From Littorina saxatilis (Eukaryota > Mollusca > Gastropoda > Littorinimorpha > Littorinidae), in assembly GCF_037325665.1 (NCBI RefSeq), contig NC_090253.1, positions 39,524,404 to 39,588,403 on the forward strand: a stretch of 64,000 nt of DNA, in the 5' to 3' direction. Below, piece after piece: positions 22,132 to 34,454 of the stretch (position 1 is the stretch's first letter; every line of letters starts with the position of its first letter). The notes under the pieces are model-generated. The model worked only from the letters and a program-made list of their open reading frames with translations. It did no database searches and was not told the DNA's origin. A program made the translations under genes and the position numbers.

Positions 22132-23095
22132 TGCGTGTGTGTCTGCATGCATGTGTGTGTGTGGTGTGTAATAATTGTGGAGCTTTAAAGAAAGAAATAA
22201 AGAGAGAGAGAGAGAGAGAGAACTGAGGGTGAAGAGGAAAAAGAAGAGGGTGCAAAAAGTGGCTTTTTAAGACGTTCATTTACAACAACAAAATGCAACT
22301 CAAAACACAGCTAGCAGTCAAGTGTTAATGCCGGTTTCGTACGTAACCAAGTGGATGGATGTTCTTATCTTAAACAAAAGCCTGGCCAAATCAGAGACGG
22401 TGAGCCCAACTTGATTTCACTGGAAGGATTGTGTCCACTATTGCGCGTGCTATAAAAATCCCTGGTTAATGCAATTTCTCTTAATTCTGGACTTCTAACT
22501 CGTAACTTCGATTCTTTCCAGTGCGCTTTTTTTTAATCGGCAAGGTCACGAAGGTACTGTAAATTAAACAAAATCAAAAATAGGCCTATATTAAAAGGAC
22601 AGATTAGAAATAACAAAATGTGCGACCATGCCATTCCACTCTCTGGATGATTGGCTCAAGTACCTTGTTTTTCTCAGACTTTTACCTTTATCTTCTGCTA
22701 TACGAGCCGAGCACCTGATGCGTTAAAAGGTACCGTAATTAAGATCGTGGAACTTTATATCTACACAGACTAGGCATCGATTTAAATTAAGATCAAGGAG
22801 GAAGGTTCGAGACGGGAAGAGGGGGGGGGGGGGGGGGGGGGGGGGGGTCATTGGAGCCGATGCTATAGTATAACGGCACTTGATGCGCAAAAAGTAAGGT
22901 TGTCGAAGGGTTGTCCACCTTTCTTGACCTGTACACACTTATAGACAGCAAGGAGGCTACAGAAGGATGAAAGGGGTAGGGTAGGAAGTGAGGGGGGGGG
23001 GGGGGGGGGGGGGCGTTGTTCCCTCTAACAGCACCTGATGCGTATATTAGTACATCCTAAAATATATCGTACTCCGCAGAGAATGCAGCAATCTC
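22041..23095. other. intergenic repeats, no gene
   Basis: Holds microsatellites and a degenerate tandem repeat of period 155-165 bp, marked by 'gcacctgatgcg' at 22711, about 22876 and 23031, with poly-G runs of more than 20 at 22819 and 22993. 'accaagtggatggatgttct' at about 22347 recurs in altered form near 23690, so both are fragments of one dispersed family. Confidence 0.6.
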
Positions 23096-23486
23096 AGATC
23101 AAGCCAGTGGTAAGACGTCGGCCTCTTAATCGGAAGGTCGAGGGTTCGAATCCCGGCCGCGGCCGCCTGGTGGGTTAAGTGTGGAGATTTTTCCGATCTC
23201 CCAGGTCAACTTATGTGCAGACCTGCTAGTGGCTTATCCCCCTTCGTGTGTACACGCAAGCACAAGACCAAGTGCGCACGGAAAAGATCCTGTAATCCAT
23301 GTCAGAGTTCGGTGGGTTATAGAAACACGAAAATACCCAGCATGTTTCCTCCGAAAGCGGCGTATGGCTGCCTAAATGGCGGGGTAAAAACGGTCATACA
23401 CGTAAAATTCCACTCGTGCAAAAACACGAGTGTACGTGGGAATTTTAGCCCACGAACGCAGAAGAAGAAGAAGAAGATCAGGCCAG
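23096..23486 (+). mobile_element. SINE type A with target duplication
   Basis: tRNA-like head with B box gggttcgaatccc (about 23141), the type A body and a (GAA)n tail. 'agatcaagccag' (23096-23107) and 'agatcaggccag' (23475-23486) form a 12-bp target duplication with one mismatch. The head is trimmed at its 5' end. Confidence 0.82.
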
Positions 23487-24822
23487 GCTTTTACATGAGA
23501 TAAGACACATACCAAAAATCAACACTTTGATTGCCTGCTGTGATGAGTTGACATTTGTGGATGAATTAATTTCGTTAAAAGCCACTAGTGACATTCACGA
23601 AATTCATTCATAAAATAATTCCCCCCCCCCCCCCCCCCCCCCTGTGCACAGAGTATTCAAGTCAGGCTGTTGATTTTTGGTATGTGACCAAGTGGAGGGC
23701 GGTGTTCTTATCCCATGCTAAAGCCTGGCACGGTTAGATCTCAAGAGACGGTTAGCCCAAGTGCTTTTTACGAGAAATAATGTGCCTTTGACCACCGCTG
23801 CGGTGGCCTTTGTATTTCGCTTTACCAAGAAGAAACATTAATGTGAGTCTAGGCATCGTACATTATGACAAAGACTCTTTCTCCCCTCACCCTCCTCGCT
23901 TTTCCTCTCAGTTTTCCTAACCCCCCCCCCTCCCCCAGCCCAACCCACTCATCTCTCCCTTGTCTATTCCCTCGCTCCGGGTTTTCCATCAGTATACAAT
24001 TATTTGTGGAGCTTTTAATTGGCTATGATCGAAACATGAAGAGAAAAATTTGACTTCAAAAGCGAGACAAAGCCAAAGGGAGTAGCCTTACAGTCCGTCA
24101 GTTTTGGAACAGACACGATGGAGGCTGGGCATTGTTTCTCTGCTCTCTGCCGTCTTCTCTTCTTCTTCTCGAGTGTTGATAGCCTTGTGTTTGGCCTTCC
24201 AACGAATGAAACAACCAGGTACGTAGAAACGTGGGTGTTGTACGCTTCCTTGATATGTTCTATTTGAACAATTAAGGCAGTTAGAATAGAACCATTGTTA
24301 ATTCTGTCTGTTGATTTAACCCTGAATTTCACCACCATTACCACCACCACCGCCGACAACAACAAGAATAGGAAGCGAAGAATAAAAATCGCATCAGTCT
24401 TATTCTTTCCACACTGACATTTGTTCATTAGATCTTCACAAATTACACATTCAAAGATGTTAATTTAAAAACAAATGCTAACTCTGTGATATGTTCTACT
24501 GTGATAGACCCTAAGGTGAATACATGAGTAGTTTCAAACGCCGAGATCACCATGTAAAGTGAGGAAGTAAATTATTAAATCGGTCCCGAATTGCCAAATA
24601 AGTTGAAGGGATATGGAAAAACCAACAACCAACCAGCGATATTTTCCATGTTAACTCAGTGATAAGTGTGTGTGTGTGTGTATGTGTGTGTGTGCGTGCG
24701 TGCGTGTATGTGAACCTACCTGACTGCATGTCTATCTGTCCGTGTGTGTGTACGCATATGTACAATTTGTCGACTGCAAGTCGTCTTATTGTCCGCTACA
24801 CCGGTTTCATCTTCCACTTCAG
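23487..24822. other. intergenic or 5' intron of the GPCR gene
   Basis: Contains a poly-C run (about 23619-23642), C-rich tracts, and a GT array at 24667-24710. The 'ttccacttcag' at 24812-24822 looks like a splice acceptor, so part of this stretch is probably an intron behind an unseen 5' UTR exon. Confidence 0.45.
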
Positions 24823-24826
24823 GGCA

Positions 24827-26521
24827 ATGTCTCAAGAGATCGACGCTGAAGCAGAACACCACTCAAGTGAAAGCAGCTTTCTCCAGAGCCAGTCACAAAA
24901 ATCAAGAGATTATGCGCCGACTGAAGATACCCTTGAAGAAACCCATCAAGGTGAAAAATTCTATTCGGCTACAGACCCTGGTCTTGAAGAAACGTATTCC
25001 ACAGACTTTGTCAGGGCAGTTTTCAACCCTGAAGATTCCAGCAGTGAACAGAACAAGCAAGTCCAATCCACTCTTGACCCGATTAGTTCTAAGCACTCTA
25101 CCGACATAGGGAATGATTTAACAGTCTTCATAGGCAATGTTTCTGTTTCAACACAGTCAACAAATTGGAAGAACTCTTCCAGCAGAAGAGCATCCGATTT
25201 CACGGACTTTGATGAGAACGTAGACAGCACAACAAGCATCAAAACAGCGGACTCAAGCGACATTTTCTATTCTGCATACATAACACACCCCAGTGAGAGT
25301 GTGGACAATAATTCCACTCGCTCCAGTAGAAGTACCTCCACGAGTTCCATCAAAAATGGGAGTAACCCAGAAACCGTTCATGTTAGCACGAATAACTCCT
25401 CGGGCGCCAGCGCGCACGTGAAGGACAGTACGATCAGACCCCACTCCACCATGCGCCCAACGATTTGGCCAAGTCAGATCGGTAGACCAAGGAGAGGCCT
25501 CATCACCATGGATATGGTGCAGAAGGTTGCCACGGTAATCCCCATCGTATCCATCGTTGTCATGACAGCAGGCATAGCCCTGAACGTTCCGTCCGTAGTG
25601 GTGTTCTACAGGTTGACAGCGTCCGTCAGCAACAGCTACATGAAGATCTTGATCGTTCTGGACACCGTGTGTTTAGTGCTCAACCTGCCCATGGCTGCCA
25701 TAGAGGTCGTCCACGATAACTTCATCTTCCTCCCTATCCCTTACCACTACTTCACCATGTACCTCGGCCTCATCGGCCTCATGGGCACCAGACACGTCGT
25801 CTTCGTGCTGACGGCATTCATGAGCGTCCATCGCTGCGTATCCTTGAGTTTGCCTGTCAAGTTTACCCTCAGGAACCCTCTCAACCACCCGAAGATCGCG
25901 TTGTGCGTTGTCTTCATCTTGGCCTTCAGCCTCTCCGTGCCCAGTCTCACGTTCAGCTTCCACCAAGACTGGGCCAGCAACGCCACCGAGACGACCTTCA
26001 ACCAGATCGTCATCTCCAAAACCCAGATCAACGAAGGGCTGATGCTTCTGGGCATCCTTCTCTTTCGCACCATTCCCGTACCGCTCATCATCACGTCCAA
26101 CCTCGCTCTCTTCGCCTCCCTCGTGCGGCACGTGCGCGACACACGCGCAGCGGGCATCGACGACATGGGCACCGTAAGGCGCAGGGCGAACATGATGCGA
26201 TCCGTGAAGATGGTCCTAGTGTATTCTTTCTTCTTCTTGTTTTTGAGTCTACCCATACCAATCCTTCCGATCGTGCAAGCCTTAAAACCAGAGATCCTCA
26301 TCTGGGAGCCAAGCCTCCCTGGCCTCCTGAAGGTGATCTTCCCCTTTCTTGGTGTGATCAGCTCCAGTGCAAACTTCGTCGTCTTCTTCGCCGTCAGCTC
26401 GGCGTTCAGGAAGGGCTTCAAGGTTCTCGTGTCTAACAGGTGCTGCAGGTTCGGTAACAGAATGCCTCGCCCACCTCCACTGCACGCGCAGTTTCGACTT
26501 GAACGTCGAACAGTTGCATGA
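24827..26521 (+). CDS. divergent rhodopsin-like (class A) GPCR
   Basis: Single coding exon of 564 residues. I chose ATG 24827 because it lies four bases after a good splice acceptor; the frame stays open upstream only through a GT array. Residues 1-225 are hydrophilic, rich in Ser, Thr and Asn with many N-x-S/T sites and no signal peptide. Seven hydrophobic segments follow at about 232-260, 270-295, 305-333, 355-375, 402-432, 458-482 and 498-523, then a short basic, Cys-containing tail. At the end of TM3 the usual DRY is replaced by VHR (FMSVHRCVSL), and TM7 has SSANFVVFF where NPxxY is expected. The layout resembles mollusc FMRFamide-receptor-like or chemosensory receptors, but the ligand is unknown. 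The long N-terminus and altered motifs make it an orphan. Confidence 0.88.
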   Translation: MSQEIDAEAEHHSSESSFLQSQSQKSRDYAPTEDTLEETHQGEKFYSATDPGLEETYSTDFVRAVFNPEDSSSEQNKQVQSTLDPISSKHSTDIGNDLTVFIGNVSVSTQSTNWKNSSSRRASDFTDFDENVDSTTSIKTADSSDIFYSAYITHPSESVDNNSTRSSRSTSTSSIKNGSNPETVHVSTNNSSGASAHVKDSTIRPHSTMRPTIWPSQIGRPRRGLITMDMVQKVATVIPIVSIVVMTAGIALNVPSVVVFYRLTASVSNSYMKILIVLDTVCLVLNLPMAAIEVVHDNFIFLPIPYHYFTMYLGLIGLMGTRHVVFVLTAFMSVHRCVSLSLPVKFTLRNPLNHPKIALCVVFILAFSLSVPSLTFSFHQDWASNATETTFNQIVISKTQINEGLMLLGILLFRTIPVPLIITSNLALFASLVRHVRDTRAAGIDDMGTVRRRANMMRSVKMVLVYSFFFLFLSLPIPILPIVQALKPEILIWEPSLPGLLKVIFPFLGVISSSANFVVFFAVSSAFRKGFKVLVSNRCCRFGNRMPRPPPLHAQFRLERRTVA

Positions 26522-26739
26522 AGACTGGGTTCACGACATTGTGGAGCTGCTTAATTTCCAACCCCAAGAGACTTTGAATTTTTATAATGTTGTGTCGCAC
26601 TGCAGCTCTGAGAAGGGACTAGTAAACGGCACTAGCTTTAACACGTCACTATAGCAATTTAATGGAGAATCAGTCGCCATTCTTGCCACTTGACAGCACT
26701 GAACCAAGGGCAGGTACCTTAAACAGAAATTCCAGTATC
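26522..26739 (+). other. probable 3' UTR of the GPCR gene
   Basis: No AATAAA is seen before the DIRS element starts, so the native 3' UTR was probably interrupted by that insertion and may resume after 32543. Confidence 0.45.
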
Positions 26740-29700
26740 GAAAATTTCAAAACTAAATTTTCATTTAATTAATATACTTACTCAACTCACATAAATGGCA
26801 TTAACTTCAGTTCATTGCTAAGATATTGAAGTAGTACTCGACCCTGGTAAGGGGGGAAGTAACTCCCAAAGAAAAACAATCCGTAGTCAAGGACGGGAGT
26901 CACCTCCCCTACCGGTAACCCGCACATGCGCGGTCCTGCTACCGGCCGTCATTCCCCCACGGAAACACACACCTGTAACACATATAATGTTAGCGGGGAT
27001 GGATGGGAGGGTATAAACGATGTGAGTTGAGTAAGTATATTAATTAAATGAAAATTTAGTTTTGAAATTTTCGATTCAATCACATATTCTTACCTCAACT
27101 CACATAAATGGCAGATTGCACATAAAGGCGGTGGGATACTCACATTAAACTCTTGGAAGTATCTGGCCTGCGGCAACCATGGCTGGGAGGCAGTTGGTAC
27201 CGTCCGGGTGAGTGCTGGCAATGTCCCGGAGGTAGTAGCTGAGGAAGACATCTTGAGACGTCCAGTATGCAGCTTTGAGGACGTCTGACATCCTACCAGA
27301 CTTGAGGACAGCTAAGGAAGTTGCCCACGCTCGAGCCTCGTGAGTCCGAGGTGATCGAAGAGGAAGGACTGACTGCCCCCCCCCCTTGTGTCTGCCACCA
27401 CTGATAGGCATGCCTTATAAGTGTGGAAGACCATCTGGTAAGCGTGGTTTTTGCAATGTCTTTATTTCGGGCTGTATTAATCGAAATAAACAACAACTTC
27501 TGAGCTGATGCTCGAATCGGAGCGGTACGCAACAAGTAAGCCTTAAGCGCGCGTACCGGACAGTTAGAAAGATCCGGATCGCCGGGGGCTAAAATGTCCC
27601 GAAGAGGCCGAATGGAAATGATCGGTGAAAGTTGGTCAGGTTTTTGATTTTTGGCGAGAAAATCGGGACGGAAACGCAGTGAAACCGAGCCGTCTCTTTC
27701 AAAAGTGATATCACGGTCTAAACCTGAGAGGCCGTGGATCTCGCTGCCCCTTCGCGCGGAAGCGAGCAGTATGAGCATGAGAGTTTTGCGCGTAAGGTCA
27801 GAAAGACTAGCGTCTTGTAAAGGTTCAAAAGCACTAGAACGGAGAAATTCGAGTACTAGCAGAACGTCCCAAGCCGGAACAGAAGTTCTCTCCGTTGCAG
27901 AACTGAGGGCCGCGCCCTTTAGCACACTCGCGATGACTCCCCCGAGGGAGATGGAGCGACCAAGCTGCTTAAGAGTAACCGAGATGGCTGAGCGGCGAAC
28001 GCGCAAAGTGGACGCGGCGCGTCCCTGAGCGGAGAGCCATGCCAAGTGGTTTGCGACCTGCATTGATCGCGGGGCGACCGGGACAACATTGTTAGCTGCA
28101 CACCATCGAGTCCAAGCTAGCCAGTGCGATGAATAAACAGAGGAGGTGGAACGCCTGTGAGCCTTCTGGACTAAGTCCAAAGTAAGATCTGAGGCGCCTG
28201 AGCGCTTCAGTGATCGCCGAACAGTCGCCAGGCGTGAAGATCCAGGAACTCGGGGCGATCGTGAAGAATGCCCGTCCTGGGCTGTAGAAGCTCCCCTCGC
28301 CGGAGGCTGAGCGGAATTGGCGGGCCGCTGGCGAGCCGCAGGAGGTCCGGGAACCAATGCTGACTGGGCCAGCGCGGTGCCACGAGAAGAAGACGAGGCC
28401 GCTCTAAGTCGGCTTTTCGCAGGACCCTTCCGATGAGTGGAGTGGGAGGAAAGGCGTAAGCCACTAGCCCTGTCCAGCTGATCGTCATCGCGTCGATCTT
28501 CCACGCTTCCGGGTCCGGAAACGGGGAGACAAAGATCGGAAGGCGACGCGAAAACCTCGTGGCAAAGAGGTCGACCATCGGTCGCTCTACCTGCGCCCAA
28601 AGGCGGAGGAGCGCCTGATGTGCGATGGTCCACTCTGTGTGGAGGATCTGAGAGGACCGGCTGAGGGCGTCGGCCAGGACGTTCAGGCAGCCGGGCAGGT
28701 AGCGAGCCGAGACCAGAATCTGATGGCGAGCGCACCAAGAAAGGATCTCGCATGCTCGGCTGGACAACAGTTGAGATCGGGAACCGCCCTGTTTGTTGAG
28801 GTAGGCAGCGACTGTCGTGTTGTCGGTATGAATCAACACATGGGTGCCCTGAAGGGCGGAGAGAAAATGCTGAAGCCCCAGAAAGACTGCCTCGAGCTCG
28901 AGGCGATTGATGTGCCAAAGCCGCTGCTCTTGTGACCACCGACCGGACGTCGTGTGTGTGTCCACGTGAGCCCCCCAACCCTTCTGAGACGCGTCCGAAA
29001 AGAGATGCGTGGAGGGAGGAGGGAGCGCTATGGGCACTCCCTGCAGAAGCCAAGGGGTGTTCATCCACTGAAGCGTGGTCTGCTGAAACCAGACCCCGAG
29101 CGGGACTGAAACGTCCCAGCCTTGTGAAGTCGGATTCCAGACTGAACTGAGCGCCGCCTGAAACGGGCGCTTGTGGGATCTGCCTAGCGGAATAAGGGAC
29201 GACATGGACTCCATCTGGCCCTCCAGTCGTCCAAGTATGCCCTGAGCCGAACCCCGTGCTGCCGAACGAGGGCACAAAGTTGGCGCACCACCATGGTGAA
29301 TACCCAGGGAGCAAGTGACAGCCCGAAGGGAAGGGCTCGAAACTGGAAGATTCGGTCCCCCCACAGAAAACGCAACCACTTCCGGTCCGCCTCGTGCATG
29401 AGGATGTGGAAGTAGGCGTCCGTCAGGTCGACGGACGTCACCCAGTCGCCCGGGCGAAGCGCCTCCCTGACGGTCGCCGGCGTTTCCATGGTGAACCGAA
29501 TTTTGCGCAAAAAGCGGTTCAGTGGAGAGAGGTCTAAGACTGGCCGCCACCCCCCGGAAGCCTTGGGAACAACGAAGATTCTTCCGTAAAAACCCAAGGA
29601 GGAGTGGTCGAGAACCTCCTCTACAGCCTGCTTCTGCAGCAAGAGAAGGATTTCCGCCTGAATTGCCTCCCGAGCGTCGAGGCTGGCCGGAAACCGGAAA

Positions 29701-32543
29701 TTGGCCGGCGCTCTGGACAAAGGGGCCTTGCCTTCCTGCCAAGGAAGGCGGAACCCCGATCGAATCACCCCCATGATCCATAGGCTGCTTGTCCGAGACA
29801 GCCACACTGGAAGGGCCCGGGAGAGGCCGCCTGCTACCGAAAGGGTAGAGGCTGGGGGGGTGACTGGATCGGGGGGGTCTCATTGGGGGTTGGGCTTGCG
29901 CCCAGACCCCCGCTTCCCAAAGGAAGGTTTACGCTGGTAAGGGCGGGAACGTGAACCACCCCTACCTGCCTGAGACGACTTCTGCCCCGAGGGCTTGCCT
30001 GCAGCTGGTGCAGAACTCCGTGGTTTGTTACCGTGCTGCTTAAGAGCGAGTTCCGTCAGTTGCACCACATGATGGTCACGAGCCTCCTCCGTTTGCTGCC
30101 GGAGGGCATCCAAAGAGCGTGATCCCAGCAACGCACCCTCTGAGAAGGGAGAGACTCTCAAAGAGTCTATGGTGGCCTTATCCGTGAGGCGTGAGCCGTT
30201 AAGAAAAGCCTCGCGCCTCCAAAACACAACCTGAGAGTAGAGCCGAGCAGCAAGAGTCATCTGACTGTCAGTGACCTTCGCGAGGGCCGCCAAGAGCATG
30301 GCAGCATCAGCCTCAATGGCATCGTCACGGAACCTAAAAGGTTCGATGGACGAAGCGATGGCTCTCGTGAGAGACCGGATGAGCGTTTCCGCTAAGGAGG
30401 TCAGTTCGAGGGAAGAACGCCCGCTCTCCTCCAGCCCGAGTAGACTCTGTTCCGTACACACGGCAGTCCTATCTCGGCTATAACCGTCCTGCCGTAAGCG
30501 AGCCAGTTCCGGAGTCACCGGAAGTGGAGCTGTGGGCAGCGAAAACGAGGAGAGAAGAGAATGTGGCCTGCTAGGCAGCCGCGATCTTCTTGAATTAGCT
30601 GGGAGGCCGCCGCCTGCCTGAGCCGAGGCTAGCCAAGGCTGAGCAGACGGGGGGGCTTCCCCATGAGCAGCCAAGAGAGGGTAGGGTGTGTTAGCGTCCG
30701 CCAACACCTGAGCCATCACAAAAGGGACGGAAGGAGATTCAATGAACCGGAACTTCGCCTTCGTGTCCCCCGCGCCCGCAAAATCTGCCAAAGCAGAAGG
30801 AGGGGGTGCGACCACAGTAGAATCGGCGGAGACACCCTCAGGGAAGTACCGTGAGGTTATCTCCGCAGCCAACTCCAGAGTAGGGCCCAGTTTAGTGGGA
30901 ATCCGTAAGGGGGTAACAGATTCAGAGCAATCCTCATCCCCTTCCTGTTCCTCTCCAAAACCTTCCTGATCTCCATCAGAAGGAGGGTCCGGCAAACCGG
31001 AAACCCACCCGTCAACGGAAGCGGAAGTGGCTAAAGTCGGTTGAACAATAGACGGAAGCGCCGCAAACTGTCCACCAACAGCACCGCCGACAACCGGAAC
31101 CGCCGCGGCGGAACCGGAAGTCGGGGCCGGAAGTCGATGCGTAACCAGGGACGGGATAGCAGGGACACTGCCACCGGAACCACTAGCCCGCTGTCCTCCA
31201 CCGGAAGTGCCTGCCACAGCACAACCGGAAGTCGAGGACGACAACCCGCGGGCAGGCCCGACCGGAAGCCCCGAGGGGCAACCAGAGGAGCCTACCCCCT
31301 GCGAACTCGAACCAGGAACGGCGGCAGCCGGACCAAGAGCTACAGGTCGATGACCGCCGACAGAATCTTGTAGGCCAGAGCTGGACAAACAAGACGCTGC
31401 TGCCTGCCCCCCAGAGGCCGGGACAGCTGAAACTGATCCCAGGGGGGCAGGCTGGCGCGCTTCGCCGCTCCCTAGCGCACCCGCCACGTGATGGACGGTG
31501 TACTGCCGGGGAGGAGCCGTCTGCGAACCCGGCGACGCAAGAGCGTAACCCGGGCCCGCAGGCAAGTGTGAGCCCCCAAAAAGATGGGGACTCCCACAAA
31601 CGCCGCCCAACGCCGAAGCGCTGGAACCGGGCGGCGCTAAGGCCGCGAACCCCCCTGAAAAGGCAGGGGAATCCGCAACCAAACCAGAAAAATCCGGCCC
31701 GAGATCAGCCGACGTAATCGTCGCTGACGGCCGCAGCCTAGAAAGAGAGGCCACCCCCCCCCACGCCAGGCGGGAGGGGAGCGACAGGTCTTTCCGCAGA
31801 ATGTAAGGCAACTAGGTCATGCTTCAAAGTAGCAAACATTGCCAAAATTTCTTCCCGAGACACGGACTCGCTAGACCGTGGCGTCTGCGAGCGCGAGAGA
31901 GGAGAAGTAGAGCGTTCCTGCGTAGGAAAAACCGGTGACGGTGACGTGGAGTCAAGCGAAACCCGTTCTGTTTTCTTAGTCACCGGGTCAGTAACCAGAA
32001 TTAAAGACGTAGCCTGTGACGAAGTTACAGAGGCACGCGTCTTTGATTTAGACTTAGACTTGTCCTTATCCTTCTCTTTCCCCGGTGAAGAGAGCAGAGA
32101 AACAAGTTTGCCCTTGCTTTTAGAGTTTTTGTCCGCCATTTGCAATATCGAACACGCGCACGTGGAGATAAATTACAACAGCGAAAATACTCAAACAAAC
32201 GCAACGCGTAGCGAAGAGAAGTGAAACGATCTTACCTAAAGAAAGCAACGCAAAGACCAGGGTCAAATGGCCTTCCACAAAAAGGCCAAGGCAAAAAAAA
32301 AATGCCGGAGTACAACAACACGTCTGTGCAGTAGTGTTGAAGTGGGTGGAATGACGGCCGGTAGCAGGACCGCGCATGTGCGGGTTACCGGTAGGGGAGG
32401 TGACTCCCGTCCTTGACTACGGATTGTTTTTCTTTGGGAGTTACTTCCCCCCTTACCAGGGTCGAGTACTACTTCAATATCTTAGCAATGAACTGAAGTT
32501 AATGCCATTTATGTGAGTTGAGGTAAGAATATGTGATTGAATC
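26740..32543 (-). mobile_element. DIRS-type tyrosine-recombinase retroelement (fossil)
   Basis: Parts in minus-strand order: inverted terminal repeat (about 32338-32543), gag-like Ser/Pro-rich region (about 29.9-32.1 kb), reverse transcriptase with a YLDD box (about 29.2-29.8 kb), RNase H (about 28.6-29.1 kb), tyrosine recombinase (about 27.1-28.2 kb), internal complementary region (about 27019-27113) and the other inverted terminal repeat (26740-26962). The internal region contains the joined complement of both outer ends, as expected of the circular DIRS intermediate. The two inverted repeats look identical over about 165 bp, so the insertion is young. Overlapping frames are normal for the family. 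It looks nearly complete but is broken, with about three breaks. The trinucleotide atc occurs at both flanks, and there is no target duplication. It is GC-rich compared with its surroundings. Confidence 0.9.
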
Positions 32544-32875
32544 ACTTTTTCTAATTGAGCCGAGGGATTCAATGGACCTGCAGCACGACTGGCAACTCGT
32601 GGTTTACACGCCACTTCAGTACTGCAAAATTCAAGACAGTGCATGCCTGAAGTTCCAGCATGTAAGTGCAATCACTGCAATGCAGTTTTAATTTGTTCTG
32701 CGAGTCCCGGAACAAATTGCTTAGCACGTGGAAAGCGTCTCAGTCAAGCGTCTGTGTCCTGCCAGAGTCCTGTTGTTTTTAAATTCAGTCAATTTATACT
32801 AAATGTATTGCGATAGACTGGGTATCCTTTGTTTTACGACCTTGATATCTTTTAATTATTGAGAAAAAAATTTTT

Positions 32876-33095
32876 CACAGATATATATCGACCCAGTGGT
32901 CTTTTAAGTGCACAGACAAACACTAATTAGACAAAATGTTCAGCAGGAAAGACACAAAGCAATGATTTCGTCCTTAATGATTGCTTTAATTGCTTGTATC
33001 TTCCCTGCAAGCGGGTGAACATCTTGTCTTATAAGTTTTGTCTAATTAGTATTTGTCTGTGCACTTCAAAGATCGCTGGGTCGATATATCTGTGA
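32876..33095. mobile_element. 220-bp palindromic foldback element
   Basis: The left arm (from 'cacagatatatatcgaccca') and right arm (ending 'gggtcgatatatctgtg') are inverse copies over at least 62 bp, and pairing resumes inward ('gcaggaaagacacaaagc' / 'gcttgtatcttccctgc') around a small loop. It is non-coding. It could be a MITE or a hairpin-RNA source. Confidence 0.85.
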
Positions 33096-34029
33096 ACGTA
33101 ACGTTTTGTTTTGTCAATAATTAAACGTTCCAACAATGTACATGCCTTCCTTGTTTGTTTGATTCTGAATTTTGGAACGTTGACAGTCTATTTGTTTTTG
33201 GAGTTTTCACCTTGATATCAGTGTTCTTTAAAGACATTGCTTCCTCATTTTGTATTACCTGAAGTTTAATTTTTGTTTTAATTAAGCTTCCCTCTCCCAG
33301 GTTTCATTCTCTTTTAAGATTTTATTTTCTCGGATTTGTTGTGCTCGTAAAGTTACTGAACTTCTCACTTTCAGGTGCATGGAGCCCCAAGGGCTTTCAG
33401 CCATGACTCGGGCATCTATCCATTTGAACAAATACCAAGTTTGATGACCTTCTTGCAAAGATTCGAAAACTACAATTTCTCTACGATTTAATTGTTATCA
33501 TGTTTTAGGGGCGACAGCTTAACACTCGCTCAGCCTTACATCAGGTCCCGCACATGAACTAATTACGGGGATAGCCTACATGAAAGTCTAATCTCCACGA
33601 GAGAATGAATTCTTTCTCTCATGAGTATTTTATGTTAAGTTGTGTTTTATGATTCAAAAACATTTTTAACCATGGTATTGGTCTCCGTTTTAGGCTGGTC
33701 ATATTAATTAGACAATGATTGTTAAGTCATGCATACATAATTATGCATGCATGAGTAAATACAAGTTGCCCTGTGTGATATGACTTGTCACATCCAGCTG
33801 GGATGTCAGTGCTCATTACATGTTCTAGTCCAGAAAAAAGCTCTAACAAGTAATTTGGTTGTGTTGTCTTTTGTTGGTGATCAGTGTGTGTGTAGGCGTG
33901 TTGAAAATTGATCTTCTACTCTCTCGTTCTACATTTACTTGCAAGACGTGTACACAGTAAATGTGCCTCTCCTTGCTTGTAGATTGAATAACAAAAATCA
34001 TAAAACAAGAATTCAAAAGTGATCAGTCC
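33096..34029. other. intergenic, nothing recognised
   Basis: AT-rich spacer between the palindrome and the ZNHIT3 poly(A) signal. No repeat family or exon stands out. Confidence 0.5.
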
Positions 34030-34035
34030 TTTATT
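34030..34035 (-). terminator. candidate poly(A) signal of ZNHIT3
   Basis: AATAAA on minus, about 600 bp past the stop codon. A (CA)n tract follows at 34060-34090. Confidence 0.5.
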
Positions 34036-34454
34036 TTTAATACTGTTCCATTTTCCCTCACACACACACACACATTCACACACACACACTGCAACTTACT
34101 GCAAAAGCAACAGACAATCTGTCAATCATACTGCATCTCCTCCCATTCCATCACCTTCCGATACTGACCAGCTGATTCCACAGAAGCTAGATTTGCCGCA
34201 ATTAGTCTTCATTGATCCGTCAATCATTGTGATGCCCCACCCCTTCCCCAAGCACCAGCTGTTGTTGCCACTTTGTATATTAAATTATTTGGCAATAATT
34301 GCATTGCCCTATCTTCAGACACTGATTGGTCAGTTACAAAAAAGAAGGGTTTTTGAACTGCTTCCTCTCCTCTATTCGTTTGCTCAATGTAAAAGTTGTG
34401 GGGAATAGATGAAAATGCCATAATTTGTCCTCTCTGAGACTGGGGATGTTATGT

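Noticed and set aside
25673-26421. Long minus-strand frames opposite the GPCR
   Set aside because: They are antisense shadows of a codon-biased GC-rich receptor exon. The plus-strand frame has seven membrane segments.
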